64,000 bases of DNA from CAVSPO01 sp963730005. GTDB taxonomy: Bacteria > Actinomycetota > Actinomycetes > Propionibacteriales > Propionibacteriaceae. Where the stretch lies: the NCBI GenBank assembly GCA_963730005.1, contig CAVSPO010000015.1, positions 62,001 through 126,000 on the forward strand, read 5' to 3'. A model generated the notes under the pieces. That model ran no database searches. It was not told the origin of the DNA and worked only from the letters and a program-made list of their open reading frames with translations. Position numbers and translations under genes: made by a program. This document shows, one piece after another, positions 55,805-64,000 of this stretch; positions within the stretch are counted from its first letter, which is position 1; every line of letters starts with the position of its first letter.

Positions 55805-56740
55805 ATGCCCGCCGGCCGTTTCGCCCCCAGCCCCACCTCGGAGCTGCACCTCGGCAACCTGCGCACCGCCCTGCTGGCCTGGTTGTTCGCGCGTCGCGAC
55901 GGTCTCGACTTCGTTGTTCGCGTTGAGGACCTCGACCAGCAACGCGTGGCTGCTGCCCCGGCACTGGCCGACCAGCAACTGCGGGACCTGGAGGCCATCG
56001 GGCTGGACTGGGACGGCGAGGTGGTGCGTCAGTCGCAACGCCTCGACCTGTACCGGGACGCGGCTGCAAGCCAGGAGAACTACCGATGTTTCTGCACCCG
56101 CCGCGAAATCGTCGAAGCCTCGCAAGCGCCCAACCAGGACGGCTATCGGCCCTACCCCGGGACCTGTCGCACCTTGACAACGCGGCAAGCGGCGGAGCTT
56201 GGCCGGCAGCGGCCGGCGGCCCTGCGGGTTGCCGCCGGTGGCGCCACCTGCACCGTGCATGACCGACACGCCGGAGCGGTCACCGCGACGGTCGACGACT
56301 TCGTGCTGTTCCGCAACGACCACCCGATCGGGGAGGGAATGGCGGGCACCCCTTCCTACAACCTCGCGGTAGTGGTGGACGACGGGCTGCAGGAGGTCAC
56401 CCAAGTGGTCCGCGGTTCGGATCTGCTCTCCTGCGCACCCCGGCAGGGCTGGCTCGCGCAGCGTCTCGGCTTCAGGGTGCCCGAGTACGCCCATGTCGGG
56501 CTGGCCCTCAACGAGCTGGGGCAACGCTTGGCCAAACGTGACGGTGCCGTCAGCCTGTCGCAGCTGCGGGCCACCGGCGTCGACGCTGCAGCGGTGCTGC
56601 GACTCCTCTGCGAATCCTGCGGTTTCGGTGCTCATGACGACGCCCCGGCGCTGCTGCGTGCAGTGCACCGGGGCGAGGTCGAGCTGGAGAACGCGCGAAT
56701 CTGGGAGGCCTGGACCGTGCAGCCTGCTGCTCAGGCGTAA
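55805..56740 (+). CDS. gluQ: Glutamyl-Q tRNA(Asp) synthetase
   Basis: GluRS paralogue that glutamylates queuosine in tRNA-Asp. 311 aa, lacking an anticodon-binding domain. Seen: GRFAPSPTSELHLGNLRTALLAWLFAR (HIGH-like, with ELHLGN), RVEDLDQQRV, zinc site CFC...Y...C in RCFCTRREIV to PGTCR, FRNDHPIGEGMAGTPSYNLAVVVDD, KMSKS-like LAKRDGAVSL. Its last 10 bp overlap the convergent FKBP gene. Whether the organism makes queuosine is not visible here. Confidence 0.92.
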   Translation: MPAGRFAPSPTSELHLGNLRTALLAWLFARRDGLDFVVRVEDLDQQRVAAAPALADQQLRDLEAIGLDWDGEVVRQSQRLDLYRDAAASQENYRCFCTRREIVEASQAPNQDGYRPYPGTCRTLTTRQAAELGRQRPAALRVAAGGATCTVHDRHAGAVTATVDDFVLFRNDHPIGEGMAGTPSYNLAVVVDDGLQEVTQVVRGSDLLSCAPRQGWLAQRLGFRVPEYAHVGLALNELGQRLAKRDGAVSLSQLRATGVDAAAVLRLLCESCGFGAHDDAPALLRAVHRGEVELENARIWEAWTVQPAAQA

Positions 56741-57774
56741 GGCTGGGTGTACAGCAGGTCGACCACGAACACGACCGTGGCTCCCGTGGGATAGGCCTGA
56801 GAAGAACTGCCCTCGGGGTAAGCGTCGCCGGGAGGCACCACCAGCAGCATGCGGCTGCCGACCGGCTGACCCACCAGGCCCTTGCGCCAGCCCGGAATCA
56901 GTGTGTTGATAGGGCCGGTCTGAGTGCCCTGACCGTAGGTGCTCTCGATCGTCTGCCCATCGGCAAAGTTGACCGCGAGATAGTTCACAGTGATCAGGTC
57001 GGTCTCCTGGACAGTCGCCCCGTCGCCCTTGATCAGCGGCTGCACCTGAAGCTCTACTGGAGCCGCCACCCCTGCCGGGATCGAGACCGAGGGCGTGCCG
57101 TTGTTGTCGGTGACAATCGGCAATGCTGCGGCGGGCTGCACCGGCGACCCGGATGGCCCGTTGAGCGGCGTGCTCATCACGTCGACGACGAAGAACAGCG
57201 AGTCGCCGACCTGGATGCCGGCCTGCGCATTGCCGCCACCCGCGTCATAACCATCCTCGCCGGTCATGCCGATCAGCACGCGGCTGCCCACGGTCTGGCC
57301 CTGCAAACCCTTGGCGAAACCTGTCACCACCTGGTCGAGCGGGAAACGCACGGTCTGCCTGCCGAAGCTGGAGTCGAAGGTCTGTCCGGTCCGCCCGTTG
57401 ATGCCGATGTAGTTGACCTCGACAGTGGTGTTCGCACCGGTGACGGTGGAGCCGTTGCCCTTGTTCAGCACCACCACGCGGGTCTGGTCCATCTTCACCG
57501 GCCAGCCGCCCTCGACCGTCGGTGTTTCACCGAAGCCCCCGGTCACCTTGATGGCGTCCAGCGTGCTGATCACGGACGGCTCAACGGTCGGGGTCGGAGT
57601 ACTGGTGGTCGCCGACGGTGCGGGCGTCGGGCTGGGGCTGCTGGCATCAGCGCCTGCGTCACCGCCCCCACAGCCGGCAAGCGCCAGCCCAAGCCCCAAG
57701 GAAATCAGTGCGGTCAGGGTTCGCGCCCATGGACGCGGTGCAGAACGGGAACCGAAGGTATCTGTCAAAGCCAC
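56731..57774 (-). CDS. FKBP-type peptidyl-prolyl isomerase lipoprotein, two tandem domains
   Basis: Extracytoplasmic folding catalyst, 347 aa. Signal peptide with lipobox LAGC (Cys35), Ser/Thr/Pro-rich linker (~38-70), first FKBP domain (~100-205: VEVNYIGINGRTGQTFDSSFGRQTVRFPLDQVVTGFAKGLQGQTVGSRVLIGM), linker, second FKBP domain (~235-345: ITVNYLAVNFADGQTIESTYG to GWRKGLVGQPVGSRMLLVVPP). Both keep the ASF/ES-type and GW/GF-xKGLxGQxVGSR features. GTG 57774 lies six nt from TAGGCT. Convergent with gluQ, 10-bp overlap. Confidence 0.9.
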   Translation of the reverse strand: MALTDTFGSRSAPRPWARTLTALISLGLGLALAGCGGGDAGADASSPSPTPAPSATTSTPTPTVEPSVISTLDAIKVTGGFGETPTVEGGWPVKMDQTRVVVLNKGNGSTVTGANTTVEVNYIGINGRTGQTFDSSFGRQTVRFPLDQVVTGFAKGLQGQTVGSRVLIGMTGEDGYDAGGGNAQAGIQVGDSLFFVVDVMSTPLNGPSGSPVQPAAALPIVTDNNGTPSVSIPAGVAAPVELQVQPLIKGDGATVQETDLITVNYLAVNFADGQTIESTYGQGTQTGPINTLIPGWRKGLVGQPVGSRMLLVVPPGDAYPEGSSSQAYPTGATVVFVVDLLYTQPYA

Positions 57775-57780
57775 TGGCTC

Positions 57781-57786
57781 AGCCTA
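57781..57786 (-). promoter_or_regulatory. -10 element, leaderless promoter of the FKBP gene
   Basis: TAGGCT on the minus strand, six nt before the GTG at 57774. Confidence 0.5.
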
Positions 57787-57831
57787 ACCGGCCCTGCCGT
57801 GCGCCTCGAACTCGTGTCCGCCGCCGGCGGC

Positions 57832-58572
57832 TCACATGCGGACGAGGTCAAGCAGTTTCCCGAGCTCGTCACGGGTCAGTTCGCGCGTGCTCCCAGGTGC
57901 CATCTGCCCCAGCCGGACCGGACCGATGGAGGTTCGCGACAGTTTTCGCACCGGGTGGCCGACGGAGTCCATCATGCGGCGCACGATCCGATTCCGGCCC
58001 TCATGCAGGGTGATGCTGACCAGGGACTTGTTCTCGTGGCGTGCCACCAACTTCACCTTGTCAGGCTGAACGGGGCCGTCGTCCAGCAGCAGCCCCTTCT
58101 CCAGGCGCTTCAGCACCTTGTTGTCCAGCATGCCCTCAACCTCCACCAGGTAGGTCTTGGGCACCTCGTAGCTTGGGTGGGCGAGCCGGTGGCCGAATTC
58201 GCCGTCGTTGGTGAGGATCAGCAGGCCCTCCGTTTCCGTGTCGAGGCGGCCAACATGGAACAGGCCCAGCCGCGCCGGCACATACTCGGCGAGGGTGGGG
58301 CGTCCTTGCGGGTCGTCCATGGTGCTGACCACACCGCGGGGTTTGTTGAGCACCAGGTACACGTGCCGACGTGGCGGAGGGATGCGAGACCCGTCGACTC
58401 GAACGGTGTCGCGCTCCGGGTCGACCCGCATGCCCTGTTCCAGCACGACCTGGCCGTTCACCTCGACGCGGCCATCGGCGATCAGCTGTTCACTGGCCCG
58501 GCGGCTCGCCACTCCGGCCTCGGAGAGCACTTTCTGCAAACGGATGCCCTCGGCGGGCTGACTGTCAATCAT
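57832..58572 (-). CDS. rluB: 23S rRNA pseudouridine synthase, RsuA/RluB family
   Basis: 246 aa. N-terminal S4 domain (IRLQKVLSEAGVASRRASEQLIADGRVEVNGQVV), then the catalytic domain: VYLVLNKPRGVVSTMDDP, HVGRLDTETEGLLILTNDGEFGHRLAHPSYEVPKTYLVEV with catalytic Asp in GRLDTETEG, and EGRNRIVRRMMDSVGHPVRKLSR. The ATG overlaps the stop of a short upstream frame. In most actinobacteria scpA and scpB sit between parA and this gene; here they do not. Confidence 0.92.
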   Translation of the reverse strand: MIDSQPAEGIRLQKVLSEAGVASRRASEQLIADGRVEVNGQVVLEQGMRVDPERDTVRVDGSRIPPPRRHVYLVLNKPRGVVSTMDDPQGRPTLAEYVPARLGLFHVGRLDTETEGLLILTNDGEFGHRLAHPSYEVPKTYLVEVEGMLDNKVLKRLEKGLLLDDGPVQPDKVKLVARHENKSLVSITLHEGRNRIVRRMMDSVGHPVRKLSRTSIGPVRLGQMAPGSTRELTRDELGKLLDLVRM

Positions 58573-58763
58573 GGTGTTTCCTCTTCCACGGGCCGGTTGA
58601 AGGCAAGGCTCCCATCATCCCCGTTGGACGCCTGTTTGGCTGAATCCTCGTCTGCAGCAGCCTGAGCTGCGGCTACAGCTGCCAGCTGCTCGCTGCAGGT
58701 GGCCTCAAGCGGCCTCGCACCGAGCGAGCACCTCTTTGGCCAGGGAGCGGTAAGCGCCGGCAC
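58569..58763 (-). other. Short open frame between parA and rluB, possible gene remnant
   Basis: 64 codons, Ala/Glu-rich (LAAVAAAQAAADEDSAKQASNGDDGS). The only ATG lies inside parA. Its stop overlaps the rluB ATG (ATGA). No family is recognised. It occupies the position normally held by scpA-scpB and might be the end of a deleted upstream gene, or chance. Confidence 0.3.
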
Positions 58764-59643
58764 CCGGCGAATCCGGAGCGTACGTCGTGATGGGTTCGCC
58801 CGCCACAGTGGTTTCCGGGAATTTGATGGTGCGCCGAATCACAGTGTGGAAGACCAGCTCGCCGAACGCCTCCAGAAGGCGGTCCCGGACCTCACGACCG
58901 TGCAAGGTGCGTCCATCGAACATGGTGGCGAGCAGGCCGAGCACGTGCAGATCCGGGTTGATGCGCTCCTGCACCTTGTCGATGGTGTCGGTGAGCAGGG
59001 CGACACCACGCAGGGCGAAGAACTCGCATTCGAGTGGGATCAGCACCCAGTCACTGGCGGCGAGCGCGTTGATGGTCAACAAGCCGAGAGACGGCGCACA
59101 GTCGATCAGGATGAGGTCGTAGCGGTCCCGGACCCGGTCCAGCACGCGTTTGAGAGTCATTTCCCGAGCCACCTCGCTGACCAACTGCACCTCGGCAGCC
59201 GACAGGTCGATGTTGCTGGGCAGGATGTCGAGGCCCTCCACCACGCTGGGGATGATGACCTCACCGACTTCGTACTTCTTGCTCAACAGCAGGTCATAGA
59301 CGGATTTGTCGAGTGTGTGCGGGTTGACGCCAAGCCCGACCGACAGCGAACCCTGTGGATCAAAGTCGACGAGCAGCACCCGGCGTCCGGTTTCAACCAG
59401 CGCAGCCCCCAGATTGATCGTGGAGGTGGTCTTCCCGACGCCACCTTTCTGGTTGCACATGGCGATCACCTTGGCGTGTTTGGGGCCAGGTGCCGGTGGT
59501 GTGGGGTCCGGCAGCTCGGGAAACACCCGCCCGGTGGCATCCAGCTCGACGACGTGCTGCTTGTCGTCCACGTCAGGACCACGATCGGACGGGTCGCCGA
59601 GCACATCGGCGGCGAACAGCTCGCCCTGTTCGTCCCAGGTCAT
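58705..59643 (-). CDS. parA: ParA-family ATPase (chromosome partitioning-like)
   Basis: MinD/ParA ATPase, 312 aa from ATG 59643 (AGGAG nine nt upstream). A ~55-residue N-terminal extension precedes the domain. Seen: deviant Walker A IAMCNQKGGVGKTTSTINLGAAL, VLLVDFDPQGSLSVGLGV, switch II LILIDCAPSLGLLTINAL, VLIPLECEFFALRGV, FDGRTLHGREV. This is the second ParA of actinobacteria that sits between xerD and scpA, distinct from oriC-linked parAB. No parB is adjacent. Confidence 0.92.
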   Translation of the reverse strand: MTWDEQGELFAADVLGDPSDRGPDVDDKQHVVELDATGRVFPELPDPTPPAPGPKHAKVIAMCNQKGGVGKTTSTINLGAALVETGRRVLLVDFDPQGSLSVGLGVNPHTLDKSVYDLLLSKKYEVGEVIIPSVVEGLDILPSNIDLSAAEVQLVSEVAREMTLKRVLDRVRDRYDLILIDCAPSLGLLTINALAASDWVLIPLECEFFALRGVALLTDTIDKVQERINPDLHVLGLLATMFDGRTLHGREVRDRLLEAFGELVFHTVIRRTIKFPETTVAGEPITTYAPDSPGAGAYRSLAKEVLARCEAA

Positions 59644-59679
59644 CCGCACCAGCTCCTGTCCATCCGTATTGTCAGGACC

Positions 59680-59685
59680 AGCCTA
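59680..59685 (-). promoter_or_regulatory. -10 element upstream of parA
   Basis: TAGGCT on the minus strand, ~36 nt before the ATG at 59643. Unlike its neighbours it leaves room for a ~30-nt leader with an AGGAG site. Confidence 0.4.
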
Positions 59686-59749
59686 GCGGTTCGCTCTACC
59701 ACGAACGGTCAGCAGCGAAGGCGGCGACCCGCACCAGGCCAGAATCCGG

Positions 59750-60725
59750 TCACCTCGCGACGCGAGCCCGAGGATGGGACGCAGCGTAGACGTCACGCAA
59801 CTGTTCGATGGTCACTTCCGTGTAGATCTGCGTGGTGGTCACCGAGGAATGGCCGAGCAACTCCTGCACCACCCGGATGTCAGCGCCACCGTCGAGCAGG
59901 TGGGTGGCGAACGAGTGCCGCAGGCTGTGCGGCGAGATCTCCCCGATCAGTCCCGCCTGCTGGGCGCGTTGCCGCAGCACTGCCCATGCTGTTTGTCTGG
60001 ACAAGCGGCCGCCGCGTTGGTTGACCAGCAACGCAGCCGTGCTGGCACGAGCCGGGACCAGCATCGCCGGCCGTCCCCGCACCAGCCAGGCGTCGACAGC
60101 GGCGCGCGCATAGCTGCCGAGCGGCACCAGGCGCTGTTTGTTGCCCTTGCCGATCAGCCGCAGGCCCTCCTGCGGGTCGCGCAACGCCCGGCTGACATCA
60201 TCCACATCCAGAGTGACGATCTCGCTGATCCGGGCACCGGTGCCGTAGAGCAACTCCAACAGTGCAGCGTCGCGCAAACCGAGTGGGGTTTCCCGTTCGA
60301 CACTGTCAAGCAGCCGGGTGACTGCGTCGCTGGACAGGGCCTTGGGCAGCCGCTTGCCCAGTTTCGGCGGTGTGATGGTCTCGGCGACGTCAGTGCTGGT
60401 CAAGCCCTCCTGGTGCCCGAAAGCATGCAGGTTGCGGACGGCAACCAGGGCTCGGGCGATGCTGGCAGCTGCCAGCGGGCGGTACCGCTCATCGCCCGCC
60501 GCCAGACTGCGTTGGTACTCATGAATGTCGGGCGTGGCGACCTGTTCAAGGGATTGCGTGCCGCGAATGGTCAGCCACTGGGTGTAACGGCCCAGATCGC
60601 GTCGATAGGCGGCAACGGTGTTGGCGGACAGCCCTCGCTCGATCAGCAGGTGGTCGAGGTAGCCGCGCACGATCCGCCTCAGAGCCGGCGCCACTCCCGG
60701 CTCCGGAGAGCTGGCCGGCCCCCTG

Positions 60726-60745
<20 letters not shown>
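59750..60745 (-). CDS. xerD: Site-specific tyrosine recombinase XerD
   Basis: Resolves chromosome dimers at dif with XerC. 331 aa from GTG 60745, slightly long because of a ~18-residue N-terminal extension. SAM-like N-terminal domain GYLDHLLIERGLSANTVAAYRRDLGRY; catalytic residues Arg172 (GTGARISEI), Lys in GKGNKQR (~200), His273 and Arg276 (HSLRHSFATH), His299 (LGHSSVTTTQIYT) and Tyr308. The start lies 20 nt inside the NUDIX gene; the exact start is uncertain. Confidence 0.93.
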
Positions 60746-63142
<2,397 letters not shown>

Positions 63143-63185
63143 TCAGGCGCTCTGGTCCGTCTTGGGTGGCTGGCAGGATGGTGGC

Positions 63186-64000
63186 ATGACGCTGCCCCTG
63201 ACGTTGCCGGTCTCGCCCATGCTGGCCAGGGCGGTGGCACACCTTCCCGATGGCCAGGGGTGGGCATACGAGCCCAAGTGGGACGGGTTCCGCTGCATCG
63301 TCAGCCGCGACGGCAACGAAATCACACTGGGCAGCCGCAGCAGCAAGCCTCTCACGCGGTTCTTCCCGGAAGTGGTCGAGACCGTGCGTGCCAGATTGCC
63401 CGAGGGATACGTGGTCGATGCCGAACTGGTGGTTCGGCAGGGCACCCCGGGGGCTGAACACCTCGACTGGGAGGCGCTCAGCGCCCGCATCCACCCGGCG
63501 CAGAGCAGGATCCAGCGCCTGGCTGACGAGACTCCGGCCGAATTGATCTGTTTCGACCTGTTGGTCGCAGACGGACATGACCTGACGCCACTGCCCTACT
63601 CGCAGCGCCGCGAGGGTCTGGAGAAGCTGTTCAACGGCATGTCTGCAGGCCTGCACCTGTCCGCAATGACCACCGACCCCGGGTTGGCCCGCCAATGGTT
63701 CAACGACTTCGAGGGAGCGGGGTTGGACGGGGTGGTGGCCAAGAGTCTGGACAGCCCCTACGCCAGCGGCAAGCGCACCATGCTGAAGATCAAGCACAAG
63801 CGCACCGCGGAGGCGGTCCTGTACGGCTATCGAGTGCACAAGAGCGGACACGGAGTGGGTTCGCTGCTGCTCGGCATGTACGACGAGCGGCAGCACCTGA
63901 TCCAGGTCGGCGGCATCGGCGCTCTGACCGACACGATGCGCGAGGCGTTGCAGTCCGAGCTGGCGCCACTGGTGCTGCGCGACGAGCAAGGGCGGACACA
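63186..64000 (+). CDS. ATP-dependent DNA ligase (LigC-like), 3' end outside window
   Basis: Seals DNA nicks; in mycobacteria LigC-type enzymes back up NHEJ or repair. 271 codons visible from ATG 63186. Adenylation domain: AYEPKWDGFRCIV with nucleophile Lys31 (KxDG motif I), GSRSSKPLTRFFPEV, VVDAELVV (motif III-like), CFDLLVADGHDLTPLPYSQRRE, GLDGVVAKSLDSPYASGKRTMLKIKHKRTAE (motifs IV and V), then the start of the OB domain (LLLGMYDERQHLIQVGGIGA). Divergent from pyrG with a 79-bp gap. No Ku gene is visible. Confidence 0.9.
   Translation, partial: MTLPLTLPVSPMLARAVAHLPDGQGWAYEPKWDGFRCIVSRDGNEITLGSRSSKPLTRFFPEVVETVRARLPEGYVVDAELVVRQGTPGAEHLDWEALSARIHPAQSRIQRLADETPAELICFDLLVADGHDLTPLPYSQRREGLEKLFNGMSAGLHLSAMTTDPGLARQWFNDFEGAGLDGVVAKSLDSPYASGKRTMLKIKHKRTAEAVLYGYRVHKSGHGVGSLLLGMYDERQHLIQVGGIGALTDTMREALQSELAPLVLRDEQGRT

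Overview
This 64 kb window is a chromosome segment from a high-GC actinobacterium. Gene order and content point to the Propionibacteriales or a close relative: a coenzyme B12-dependent nrdRJ unit, a PEP-synthase/PPDK regulatory protein, a gluABCD uptake operon, lexA/recA/recX, miaAB-dapF-hflX, the helY-tat-pafCB block and a xerD-parA-rluB block. The order is conserved with other actinobacteria. I see no insertion sequence, prophage, CRISPR array or rRNA. The species cannot be named from sequence alone.

Layout. 1-5.2 kb: nrdJ (partial) and nrdR, an unrecognised SOS-boxed membrane protein, then divergent lexA and a DUF167 gene. 5.2-13.1 kb: ppsR, then a minus-strand run miaB-miaA-dapF-hflX-dinG. 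13.3-16.7 kb: gluABCD glutamate uptake. 16.8-20.6 kb: DUF3046, recA, recX, rny. 20.7-25.2 kb: the giant helicase lhr. 25.2-36.0 kb: minus-strand leuCD-plsC-ddl-thiL-ftsK-rimO-pgsA-cinA-clgR. 36.0-37.1 kb: IclR regulator, tRNA-Glu(CTC), tRNA-Gln(CTG). 37.2-49.8 kb: CPBP protease, FAH-family enzyme, cimA, ilvE, leuB, a sugar transporter fused to a kinase-like domain, ilvBNC with a leader-peptide attenuator, and hisF. 49.8-55.7 kb: pafB-pafC-tatA-tatC-helY. 55.8-64 kb: gluQ, an FKBP lipoprotein, and pyrG-nudix-xerD-parA-rluB, ending in a partial ATP-dependent DNA ligase.

Two systems dominate. (1) DNA damage response: lexA, recA, recX, pafBC, lhr, dinG, helY, ligase and nrdRJ. There are LexA boxes at lexA, at its divergent neighbour and at recA, and PafBC-type promoter motifs at recA and lhr. 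recA therefore appears to have two damage inputs, LexA-dependent and PafBC-dependent. (2) Branched-chain amino acid synthesis: cimA, leuB, leuCD, ilvBNC, ilvE, an IclR-family regulator with a candidate operator, and transcription attenuation upstream of ilvB.

A strong pattern runs across the window. About seventeen first-in-operon genes have a TANNNT-like -10 element only 6-8 nt before the start codon, which predicts leaderless mRNAs. Internal genes instead use ATGA/GTGA overlaps or ribosome binding sites. I used this pattern to choose several start codons. The most unusual protein is the 699-residue transporter/cytidylate-kinase-like fusion at 43.3-45.4 kb.
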